Below, one piece after another: positions 1-6,517 of a stretch of 8,347 bases of DNA (the first letter of the stretch is position 1; each line of letters opens with the position of its first letter). Below the pieces are notes generated by a model. It saw nothing but the letters and a program-made list of their open reading frames with translations. It did no database searches and was not told the origin of the DNA. The translations under genes and the position numbers were made by a program. Source of the stretch: an uncultured Clostridia bacterium (GTDB lineage: Bacteria > Bacillota > Clostridia > UBA1381); assembly GCA_934486735.1 (NCBI GenBank), contig CAKSQL010000052.1, positions 1 to 8,347 of the forward strand, in the 5' to 3' direction.

Positions 1-61
1 GAACAGATCCTAATCGCTCATATTCTTTTAATGCATGCTCTTTTTGTTCTTTTGTGTACAT
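1..61 (-). CDS. IS3-family transposase OrfA, N-terminal fragment (runs off window)
   Basis: Only the first 20 codons are inside the window. They read MYTKEQKEHALKEYERLGS and one more residue, a pattern I recognise as the beginning of the helix-turn-helix OrfA protein of IS3-family insertion sequences in Firmicutes. OrfA binds the element ends and normally makes the OrfAB transposase by frameshifting into orfB. The start is supported by an AAGGAG ribosome binding site (complement of 72-77) 10 nt upstream of the ATG at 61-59. The gene reads leftward, so its remainder and orfB should lie to the left. Whether the element is intact cannot be told. Family recognition rests on 20 residues, so confidence is moderate. 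Confidence 0.6.
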   Translation of the reverse strand, partial: MYTKEQKEHALKEYERLGSV

Positions 62-112
62 ATATATTTTACTCCTTCCAGAGTCCAAGAATATGTCCGC
101 ACCCCCCTCTCA
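1..112 (-). mobile_element. Partial IS3-like insertion sequence, 5' end only
   Basis: The stretch holds the start of a transposase gene and its short leader. Upstream of the ribosome binding site the minus strand reads TGCGGACATATTCTTGGAC, which resembles the terminal region of IS3-type elements as I recall them. A plausible tip is the TGAGAGGGGGG at 112-102 (minus strand). The outer boundary is a guess because the other inverted repeat and the target duplication lie outside the window. Confidence 0.4.
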
Positions 113-118
113 AGCCGT

Positions 119-157
119 TTAGGCTATCCTGCCCGCTAACAACCGATATTTTATCAT
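119..157 (-). other. 12-codon mini-ORF with strong ribosome binding site
   Basis: The minus strand has a perfect AGGAGG (complement of 168-173) 10 nt upstream of an ATG at 157-155. It is followed by 12 codons, MIKYRLLAGRIA, and a TAA stop at 121-119. It sits between the leucine-rich-repeat gene and the presumed insertion-sequence tip. The peptide is hydrophobic and basic, and I do not recognise it. It could be a leader peptide, the surviving start of a gene cut by the insertion, or chance. Only the ribosome binding site quality argues for translation. Confidence 0.25.
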
Positions 158-196
158 AGAGACTCCCCCTCCTGCTTGATCAAATCTACGATTTTG

Positions 197-1870
197 TTAT
201 TTTACCGCCGCGCTGCCGCATACGGGTATCATGCCGTCGAGGCTTTCCCAAATCATGACCTTTGCGTGGGTATGGGCTTTTGACGGTGTGAATGTGATTT
301 CCTCACCGTTATATAGCGCCGATTGCATTTCAACAAATCTGTCACCGTTATAAAGCGCAAGGCTGACAGTTTTGCCGATGGCTGTTTTTATTGGTTTTAC
401 AAATATCTCTTTGTTATCATCGGAATATTTTGCGATTATGCCGCTGCAATAATTAATCCCCGCATTGTTTAAAACGTATTTTCCGCTGCCCGTTACGTCA
501 TTCCAATCATCTTCACTTCCGATATAATTAACCGTATCTATTTTTTTGCAGCCGTAAAATGCGTCCCTGCCAATAATCATTAAGCTGTTGGGGATTGTTA
601 TACTTTTCAATTTTGAACAATAGTAAAAGGTATTTTCGCCGATTTCGGTCACACCATCCGGAATTGATATATCTGTCAGCTGCGAGCAATAATAAAATGC
701 ACCGCTGCCGATACTTGTCACGCTGCTTGGGATTTTTATACTTGTCAATTTATTGCATTGCGAAAATGCATCATTGCCGATTTCGCTCACACCGTTCGGA
801 ATTATTATTCTTATCAGACTCTGGCAATATTCAAACGCTCCGTCGGCGATTTTTGTTACACCGTTCGGAATTGTAAATGAAGTCCCTGCTTTTTCCTTGG
901 GCAAACGAATAATTTCCGTTTTTTCTTTGTTATATAAAATTCCGTTATCGGAGCAGTAATAGGCATTGTCCGCATCAACGTTTATATCCCTTAAATCGAA
1001 ACAGGAAAAGAATGCTTCATCGCCGATATTTGTTACACTTTTTGGGATTGCTATGCACGATATGTCGTCACAACTTTCGAATGCATGCGCGGCAATGGTT
1101 TTTGTCCCGGGGGTTACGCTGCATGTGCCGGATGTGTTTGATCTTGCTTTTATAAGATGTTTCCCCAGATATAACATATCCGATGCTGTGTCATCGCCGT
1201 AGAGCCAATCTTCATAAAAAGCCGTATCGTAAAAAGCTTTGTCGCCTATACTTGTTATGCTGTCGGGAAGTGCTGCCGTCATTAAATTTTGACATAAATA
1301 AAATGCCGCATAGCCAATGGTTTTTACGCCGTCTTGAATTGTGACCTTTGCAAGATTGTCGCAGCCGGAAAACGCACTCTCGCCGATATCTGCCACGCTG
1401 CCGGGAATTGTTACATCTGTCAGAGTTTTGCAATATTCAAATGCTTCGTCGCCGATGCTTGTTAAACCCGACGGAAATGTTATGTCCGTCAATGCATCGC
1501 AATTGTAAAACGCACCCTTGCCGATGGTTTTCAAGCTGTTGGGAAGTGTTACGCTTTTTAAGCTGCTGCAATAATAAAATGCATATTCGCCGATGCCTGT
1601 CACGCCCTCGGAAATTTCGACTTTTTCAAGATCTTGGGTTTTTGAATGCTTTACCCATGGCGCCTGCATTCTTGTTAATTGGTAATCGTAATCCTTTATA
1701 GCGCCTGTGCCGCTTATTGTGAGCGTTTTTGTTTCGGTATCGTATTTCCATCTCAGATTTTCGCCGCAGTATTGACCGGTTGATGTGTCGTCTATAATCT
1801 CGGCAAACGCAGGAAAAGCCGCGCATAAAACCGCTGTAAAAATTATCAATGCCGAAAATATCTTTTTCAT
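197..1870 (-). CDS. Secreted BspA-like leucine-rich-repeat protein
   Basis: The protein is about 557 aa and is probably secreted or surface-associated, with a role in adhesion or protein binding as known for some BspA-like proteins; no specific ligand can be read from it. Residues 1-23 form a classic signal peptide (KK, hydrophobic core, AFA cleavage before E24). Residues 24-89 hold the lead-in domain common before these repeats (CGENLRW, TLTISGTGAI). Residues 90 to about 447 contain about 13 LRR_5/BspA-type repeats of about 23 residues with the pattern xxIGxxAFxxCxxLxxIxIPxxV. Repeat 6 is followed by a roughly 28-residue insertion (AFYEDWLYGDD onward) and repeat 8 by a longer one with NGILYNKEKTEIIRLP. 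Residues 474-557 form a small C-terminal domain (IFVKPIK, ALYNGDRF, AKVMIWESLDGMIPVC) of a type I recall from clostridial secreted proteins. I see no LPXTG, dockerin, choline-binding repeats or C-terminal membrane segment, so the means of surface attachment is unknown. An ATG 18 nt upstream is in frame, but the ribosome binding site lies inside that extension, so the start at 1870 is preferred. The gene has its own promoter. Confidence 0.9.
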   Translation of the reverse strand: MKKIFSALIIFTAVLCAAFPAFAEIIDDTSTGQYCGENLRWKYDTETKTLTISGTGAIKDYDYQLTRMQAPWVKHSKTQDLEKVEISEGVTGIGEYAFYYCSSLKSVTLPNSLKTIGKGAFYNCDALTDITFPSGLTSIGDEAFEYCKTLTDVTIPGSVADIGESAFSGCDNLAKVTIQDGVKTIGYAAFYLCQNLMTAALPDSITSIGDKAFYDTAFYEDWLYGDDTASDMLYLGKHLIKARSNTSGTCSVTPGTKTIAAHAFESCDDISCIAIPKSVTNIGDEAFFSCFDLRDINVDADNAYYCSDNGILYNKEKTEIIRLPKEKAGTSFTIPNGVTKIADGAFEYCQSLIRIIIPNGVSEIGNDAFSQCNKLTSIKIPSSVTSIGSGAFYYCSQLTDISIPDGVTEIGENTFYYCSKLKSITIPNSLMIIGRDAFYGCKKIDTVNYIGSEDDWNDVTGSGKYVLNNAGINYCSGIIAKYSDDNKEIFVKPIKTAIGKTVSLALYNGDRFVEMQSALYNGEEITFTPSKAHTHAKVMIWESLDGMIPVCGSAAVK

Positions 1871-1876
1871 TTTGTA

Positions 1877-1885
1877 CCACCCTTT
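1877..1885 (-). promoter_or_regulatory. Ribosome binding site deciding the start of the LRR gene
   Basis: The minus strand reads AAAGGGTGG followed by 6 nt and the ATG at 1870. The longer reading frame starting at 1888 would place this purine-rich site inside the coding sequence and add MKGWYK in front of a textbook signal peptide. The site therefore favours the shorter protein. Confidence 0.6.
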
Positions 1886-1898
1886 CATTAGTACATTC

Positions 1899-1927
1899 AG
1901 TATACCACGTTTTTCAATTCAAGTAAA
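1899..1927 (-). promoter_or_regulatory. Sigma-A-type promoter of the LRR gene
   Basis: On the minus strand a -35-like TTTACT (complement of 1922-1927) is followed by a 17-nt spacer and a -10 TATACT (complement of 1899-1904). The -10 matches the consensus at 5 of 6 positions and the -35 at 4 of 6. Transcription would begin near 1892, leaving an untranslated leader of about 20 nt. The 39-bp dyad lies just upstream of the -35. Confidence 0.65.
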
Positions 1928-1928
1928 T

Positions 1929-1967
1929 AACATTTCCACAATTGGCATTGCCAAATGCGGAAATGTT
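1929..1967. repeat. 39-bp near-perfect dyad next to the LRR promoter
   Basis: The plus strand begins AACATTTCCACA and ends TGCGGAAATGTT, with an inner ATTGGC and GCCAAA around a 3-nt ATT loop. Twelve outer positions pair with a single G-T wobble, and five more pairs form inside a single T-T (A-A on the plus strand) mismatch. It sits 1 bp upstream of the -35. It may be an operator or upstream activator site, or a terminator for plus-strand or read-through transcription. On the plus strand it is followed by TTGATTTTTG, on the minus strand by no T-run. Its function is inferred only. Confidence 0.6.
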
Positions 1968-1983
1968 TTGATTTTTGTGATAT

Positions 1984-2017
1984 AAAAAAAGTTACCTTCT
2001 CGGTCGAAAAGGGTAAC
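1984..2017 (-). terminator. Rho-independent terminator at the left edge of the repeat element
   Basis: Read on the minus strand, GTTACC, a bulged C and TTTTC pair across a GACC loop with GAGAA and GGTAAC. The pairing includes one G-U wobble and is followed directly by seven T residues (complement of 1984-1990). It would stop read-through from the hsd operon before the LRR promoter. The same right-hand arm can also pair with the identical GTTACC that comes from 2056-2061, because the tandem duplication supplies a second partner. Confidence 0.6.
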
Positions 2018-2163
2018 TCCCTCAGTCAGCTTGCGCCGACAGCTCCCTCGGAGAGGGTAACTCCCTCAGTCGGCTTGCGCCGACAGCTCCCTCGGAGAGG
2101 GAGCCTTGTGTCCTCCTCGCCGAGGAGGGTGGCATTTTTCAAAGGGAAATGTCGGGTGGAGTC
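1991..2163. repeat. MITE-like palindromic intergenic element
   Basis: The stretch is G/C-rich, non-coding and full of inverted repeats. It includes GTCGGC/GCCGAC (2069-2084), an 8-bp stem around GGA (2086-2104), CCTCCTC/GAGGAGG around GCC (2112-2128), and a CATTT/AAATG pair further right. The sequence resembles short palindromic elements I recall as dispersed in gut Clostridia, but I could not compare it with a database. Outer limits are approximate: ACTCC near 2016 and GGAGT near 2156 could be remnants of terminal inverted repeats. No reading frame in it looks real. Confidence 0.5.
2011..2098. repeat. Two tandem 44-bp units
   Basis: Unit 1 is 2011-2054 and unit 2 is 2055-2098. They are identical except for one base, A at 2028 and G at 2072. 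Each unit contains GGTAAC, CTCCCTC, a GTCRGC/GCCGAC hairpin and CTCCCTCGGAGA. The near-identity points to a recent duplication within the palindromic element. There are only two copies and no spacers, so it is not a CRISPR array. Confidence 0.9.
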
Positions 2164-2179
2164 GCTCAGATACAAAACA

Positions 2180-2213
2180 GCAAAAAAGCAATCGGAAATG
2201 ATTGCTTTTTTGC
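2180..2213 (-). terminator. hsd operon terminator
   Basis: A perfect 14-bp stem (GCAAAAAAGCAATC at 2180-2193 with GATTGCTTTTTTGC at 2200-2213) closes a 6-nt loop, immediately after the hsdR TAG at 2216-2214. The six T residues of the minus-strand transcript form the distal arm, as in a typical intrinsic terminator. The symmetry would also allow it to act on plus-strand transcripts. Confidence 0.75.
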
Positions 2214-5200
2214 CTATATGCGGCAGTTCGACTGCCGATATGTTTCCTGCGCCATGGTCAGCATGACGGTATCATAAAATTTCTTGTCCTCAAACAATTT
2301 TGAAAACGCCTTTATCTGTTCCATATAACAATCCTGCGCAACTTGCTTGAATACCTCGGGAAATATCGATTTTGTATAAACTTCTTCATCATTCTTCTGT
2401 GCCTGGCGGTTCAGCTTTTTGTTTTCTTTTATTCGTTTATTCAAAGTTTCGACAATGACCCTGTCGCTCTCGGAAAATATTCCGTCAAAGCGTTCGTTTA
2501 TTTTATTGATGATTTCTTCAAGCAAAGCGTCTTTTTCGGACATGAATCCCGCTGTTTTTATCGACTTCGGATTCTCGAGCGTTTTTGTTTGTTCCTTTGG
2601 CGATAGGCTTATATCACCATGAAAATCTTCCTGAATTTTGTAATATTCAAGTCTCAGCTTATCTTCCAAATCAACGTTCCCGGCGTCCGAAACCGGCGGC
2701 AGCATTTTTTCCAAGTATTGTGTATAGGTATATTCCTCCTGCAAAGACCTGTCGAACATTCTGCTTATCTGCGTGATGTACGAATACCATTTATTGAAGT
2801 TCCTGACTGTCTTTTTGACCTCGAATCTGTCCTCCTCGCTCAGTGCTTCGTACCTGTTTACAACCGGTTTTAAAAGACTTGTAAGCATTCCCAAATCGCT
2901 GTCATTTTGGTCTTTCTTTAAGAATATCTTTAAAAATTTCTGTATATCATTTTCGTCATATATTCCTTTTTGACGGAGAAGCTGTCTTGTATCGTAAATC
3001 ATATTGACGTTGATTTCTTCATCAAGATATGTAGCCTCGTAGTACGGCTCAAATGCCTTTTGTATATCCTCGGCGGTGTTCACAAAATCCAAAACAAATG
3101 TGTCTGTCTTGCCCGGACAGGTGCGGTTGAGCCGCGACAGCGTCTGTACCGCCTTGACATCTTTCAGCTTTTTGTCAATAAACATTGTGTGCAGCAGCGG
3201 CTCGTCAAAGCCTGTCTGATATTTTTCCGCAACAACGAGCATTGCATATTCGTCCTTGTTAAATTCGGACGGCAGCTGGCTTTCCTTTATGGCTGTTCCG
3301 TCCTTTCGCCGGTTCATGCTCTCCTCGGTGTATTCAAAATCGCCGTCTTTCACAACGCCGGAAAAGGCGATAAGAATTTTCACATCGTCATATTTGTGGC
3401 TTTCGATGTAGCGCTTCATTTCATGATAATATCTTATCGCATGCAGCCGCGACGCGGTGACAACCATTGCTTTCGCCCTGCCGTTTATTTTATTTTTTGT
3501 AACACTTCTGTATGTTTCAATGATAATGGCGGTTTTCTGTGCAATGTTGTGAGGGTGAAGTTCCTTGTACCTCAAAACAGCTTTTACGGCTTTGTTTGCC
3601 GGCACTTCCGGATTGTCCGGCGTCTGCTTTGCTATGCGGTAGCAGGTTTTATAGTGCATAAAGTTTTTCAGCACGTCTAAAATAAAGCCCTCCTCAATAG
3701 CCTGTTTCATGGAATAAATATGAAACGGTCGGAAGCCTTTACCGTTCTCTCTCGGTGTTCCGAATATTTCGAGCGTTTTGGCTTTCGGCGTGGCAGTGAA
3801 AGCAAAAAATGACAGATTTTTGTGCTTTCCATGCGAAAGCATTTCGTCAATCAGCTTGTCTTCCTGGTCTTTCACCTCATCTTCCGCCAGACCTTCAAGC
3901 TCGGCATATTCTCTTAATGCGTCCTCTGTGTCGGCAAGGGCAGTTTTTAATTTTGCGGCATTTTTTCCTGTCTGCGAATTGTGCGCCTCGTCAACAATAA
4001 TTGCAAAACGCCTGTCGGTGGTATCGTCAATTTCATCATAAATATAAGGAAATTTCTGAATTGTTGTTATAATAATTTTCTTGCCGTTGTTTATCGCCGT
4101 TTTTAAATCTGCCGAATGCTTGTCGTCGTCGATTTTTTCGACAACGCCTTTTTGGTGGTCGAAGCCGTAAATCGTACTTTGCGTCTGACGGTCGAGAACT
4201 GTGCGGTCGTTGACAACTATGACCGATGTGAATATGGGCTTGTTGTCCTTGTCGTGCAGCTCGGTAAGACGATAGGCAAGCCATGCGATGGAATTGCTCT
4301 TGCCCGAGCCTGCCGAGTGCTGAATCAGATAGTTGTGCCCGGAGCCGTTTGCTTTAACGTCGGCTGTCAGCTTTGACACAACGTCCAGCTGGTGAAAACG
4401 GGGAAATATCAGCTTGACCGATTTCTCCCTGACTTCTTTTCCGTTCGAATAGACAATTTTTTCTTCTTCGACTCTTTGTAAAAATCTTTGAATAATATTC
4501 AAAAGTCCGTCCTTTGTCAGAACCTTTTCCCAAAGATAGCTTGTGGCATATCCGTTTTTGTTTTCGGGATTGCCCTTGCCTCCGACATTGCCCGCGCCGT
4601 TTGAGCCTTGATTAAACGGCAGAAAAAATGTTTTTTCGCCGTCGAGCTTTGTTGTCATTGCAGCTTCGTATAAGTCAACGGCAAAATATACAAGAAAACG
4701 GTTGTCGAAACGAAAACAAAATTCTTTCGGATTCCTGTCGGTCATAAATTGCTTTTTCGCATTGGCGACGCTTTGCCCGGTCAGCTGGTCTTTCAGTTCC
4801 AAAGCGATAATCGGTATGCCGTTTACCGATAGCACCATGTCGATAGAGTTTTCATTTTCGGTCGAATACTTAAATTGTCTTGTGCAGGTCACAATGTTTG
4901 AGTTGTAGTCGGCAATGACAGAGTCGTTGAGCGTTGTATTTTCTTTGAAAGATACTATTTTTATTTTTGCACCCCTGTCCTCAAATCCGTGCTTTAAAAC
5001 ATAGGTCAGTCCGAATGTGTCAACGCATTCCTGAAAACGCTTGTATAGCCTCTTTTCAGCGTCTGCGCCGTAATTTCTTTCGTACTTTTGCCACTCTTTC
5101 GGCTGCGTTGCATTTATGTATTGTATCAGCTTCGGCAGGTCTATGGCGGTTTCGCGGCTGTATGTCGATAAATCGCCCTTTGTATATCCGCCGTAGTTTA

Positions 5201-5249
5201 ACATATAGCTTTCTATGTCTTGTTCGAAACGTTTTTCTTTTGTATCCAT
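2214..5249 (-). CDS. hsdR: Type I restriction enzyme, R subunit (endonuclease and translocase)
   Basis: HsdR joins the M2S core, pumps DNA with ATP hydrolysis and cuts unmodified DNA away from the recognition site. The 1011 residues are in the normal range for the family. The N-terminal nuclease domain carries the PD-(D/E)xK residues D137, E151 and K153 (SIDMVL, then ALELKD). The helicase motor follows: Walker A AGSGKS at 313-318, DEAH at 420-423, motif III TATP at 485-488, and motif VI region QTLSRLNR at 702-709, preceded by KYQTGFDEP. The region after about 750 is the helical C-terminal part that contacts the methylase. All motor and nuclease motifs look intact. The ATG shares one base with the hsdS stop (TAATG), so translation is probably coupled. 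A GGCGGTGG stretch inside the hsdS end can serve as ribosome binding site. The gene ends directly at the operon terminator. Confidence 0.95.
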   Translation of the reverse strand: MDTKEKRFEQDIESYMLNYGGYTKGDLSTYSRETAIDLPKLIQYINATQPKEWQKYERNYGADAEKRLYKRFQECVDTFGLTYVLKHGFEDRGAKIKIVSFKENTTLNDSVIADYNSNIVTCTRQFKYSTENENSIDMVLSVNGIPIIALELKDQLTGQSVANAKKQFMTDRNPKEFCFRFDNRFLVYFAVDLYEAAMTTKLDGEKTFFLPFNQGSNGAGNVGGKGNPENKNGYATSYLWEKVLTKDGLLNIIQRFLQRVEEEKIVYSNGKEVREKSVKLIFPRFHQLDVVSKLTADVKANGSGHNYLIQHSAGSGKSNSIAWLAYRLTELHDKDNKPIFTSVIVVNDRTVLDRQTQSTIYGFDHQKGVVEKIDDDKHSADLKTAINNGKKIIITTIQKFPYIYDEIDDTTDRRFAIIVDEAHNSQTGKNAAKLKTALADTEDALREYAELEGLAEDEVKDQEDKLIDEMLSHGKHKNLSFFAFTATPKAKTLEIFGTPRENGKGFRPFHIYSMKQAIEEGFILDVLKNFMHYKTCYRIAKQTPDNPEVPANKAVKAVLRYKELHPHNIAQKTAIIIETYRSVTKNKINGRAKAMVVTASRLHAIRYYHEMKRYIESHKYDDVKILIAFSGVVKDGDFEYTEESMNRRKDGTAIKESQLPSEFNKDEYAMLVVAEKYQTGFDEPLLHTMFIDKKLKDVKAVQTLSRLNRTCPGKTDTFVLDFVNTAEDIQKAFEPYYEATYLDEEINVNMIYDTRQLLRQKGIYDENDIQKFLKIFLKKDQNDSDLGMLTSLLKPVVNRYEALSEEDRFEVKKTVRNFNKWYSYITQISRMFDRSLQEEYTYTQYLEKMLPPVSDAGNVDLEDKLRLEYYKIQEDFHGDISLSPKEQTKTLENPKSIKTAGFMSEKDALLEEIINKINERFDGIFSESDRVIVETLNKRIKENKKLNRQAQKNDEEVYTKSIFPEVFKQVAQDCYMEQIKAFSKLFEDKKFYDTVMLTMAQETYRQSNCRI

Positions 5250-6517
5250 TATTCCACCGCCTTTTTTCCTGTAACATATTCGTAGATAAGTGATTTTTTG
5301 TAATCTTCCAAATTTGTAATAAGTTTTTCTTTTTCCGAAACCACTTTATCTATTTTAAGACATTTCTTGTTAATATAATCGGCAATTTTTTCCTGCTCAT
5401 CTATTGGAGGAATAATATACATAAGTTCTGCTAATTTATTCCAACGCAAGTCACAAGAACGAACTCTAATTCCGGTTGACAATGCGGTAAATATATTATT
5501 AAAAGCGAGGCTTCTTAAATAATACATTATATACCGTTTATTGTAATCCGTACCAAGAACATTCAGTACTGGAGAAGCTTTTCCTCTGGAATCTGATATG
5601 CCTATTGCACCAGCAAAGCCGTCCATTCCGTGAACGACTAAATCACCAATTTCAATTCCCTGATACCCAATTTCTTTTAAGGAAAATGTAAAGCCGTCTT
5701 CTCTTCGATTTTTTCTTAAAGTAACTTCTCCATCTCTAAAACACGTTATAACGTCATCGTCTTTTTTAACGGGTCTCGAAAGCAATGATAAAATATATTT
5801 CCCTTTCTCTGTCTTCCAATGCAACGGAATTATAGGAATATATTCAATGCCGCTATCTTTCATAGGCACATTTTTATCAAGTCCTTTTGTGACGGCTTCT
5901 GTTATAACCGACTGCTTATACTCCTTATAATTTTCAATACTTGCCTTTGTTTCGGAAATGATTTTATCAATTTCTGTAACCTTGCTGTCAAGAAAATCGG
6001 CTATTCTTTTCTGTTCGAGTAATGGCGGAAGCACTAATATAAAATTCCAAACTTTCTCTGCGTTAAGATTGAATTGAGTATTGCCGTTAGCATTTGAAAA
6101 TACATAATCTTTCATAGCCGTCAAATTATACTTATAATATTGCTTGTCAATATTTTCATTTATATTTAAAGCTAATAATGCTTGACTTATTGTAGCTTCA
6201 ACCTTTAATTCAGCAATTTCACCAATAGTTGCGTATATTGAATATAATATTGTGCCGATAGGTAGCATTTTTAAATTTTTATCTTGTAAACCCAGCGTTG
6301 TAAGTTTCTTTTTTGTTTCATATATGTATTTTGTTTTTGACATATCGGAAATTGATACAAAAGCAACGCCATTTTCTGAATAAAAATCCTCATTTGCTGA
6401 CGAAGGTGTGCCACCACTATATAAACTATTCAATAAATATTTATTCTTAATGATTTTCCACTCACTCGGAATATCGCCAATCCATTCAACGCCGCTGTTT
6501 TTCATTTCTCTCATCAT
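5249..6517 (-). CDS. hsdS: Type I restriction-modification specificity subunit
   Basis: HsdS determines the bipartite DNA target for both modification and cleavage. The 422 residues contain the usual two halves. TRD1 spans about 7-165 and is followed by a conserved helix at about 164-212 (PPLLEQKRIADFLDSKVTEID and on). TRD2 spans about 219-369 and is followed by a second helix at about 370-419 (PPIDEQEKIADYINKKCLKID). The halves also start alike: MKNSGVEWIGDIP at 5-17 and MKDSGIEYIPIIP at 219-231. The recognition sequence cannot be predicted here. The start is uncertain: ATG at 6517 overlaps the hsdM stop (ATGA), but ATG at 6514 and 6505 are in frame, and most relatives begin at the MKxSG motif, which favours 6505. 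The gene is visibly A+T-rich (some 60-base lines are under 30 percent G+C) compared with hsdM and hsdR. No internal stop or frameshift is seen. Confidence 0.95.
   Translation of the reverse strand: MMREMKNSGVEWIGDIPSEWKIIKNKYLLNSLYSGGTPSSANEDFYSENGVAFVSISDMSKTKYIYETKKKLTTLGLQDKNLKMLPIGTILYSIYATIGEIAELKVEATISQALLALNINENIDKQYYKYNLTAMKDYVFSNANGNTQFNLNAEKVWNFILVLPPLLEQKRIADFLDSKVTEIDKIISETKASIENYKEYKQSVITEAVTKGLDKNVPMKDSGIEYIPIIPLHWKTEKGKYILSLLSRPVKKDDDVITCFRDGEVTLRKNRREDGFTFSLKEIGYQGIEIGDLVVHGMDGFAGAIGISDSRGKASPVLNVLGTDYNKRYIMYYLRSLAFNNIFTALSTGIRVRSCDLRWNKLAELMYIIPPIDEQEKIADYINKKCLKIDKVVSEKEKLITNLEDYKKSLIYEYVTGKKAVE

Noticed and set aside
530..1603. Periodic 69-bp similarity on the DNA level
   Set aside because: It is fully explained by the 23-residue leucine-rich repeats of the protein, not by a separate DNA element.
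1808..1830. Lipoprotein signal (cysteine in the LRR signal peptide)
   Set aside because: The residues before the cysteine are AVL, which do not fit a lipobox, and a normal AFA cleavage site follows.
1871..1888. Upstream ATG adding six residues to the LRR protein
   Set aside because: The purine-rich ribosome binding site falls inside this extension, and the signal peptide begins naturally at the second ATG.
2011..2098. CRISPR-like repeats
   Set aside because: There are only two directly adjacent 44-bp units with no spacers and no cas genes nearby.
2970..3680. 236-codon open frame on the plus strand inside hsdR
   Set aside because: It lies antisense to conserved motor motifs of hsdR, has no good ribosome binding site or recognisable domain, and looks like a composition artefact.
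5249..6517. Phase-variable, invertible hsdS
   Set aside because: The window has no second hsdS, no site-specific recombinase and no inverted copies of the recognition domains. The similarity between the two halves is in direct orientation and normal for HsdS.
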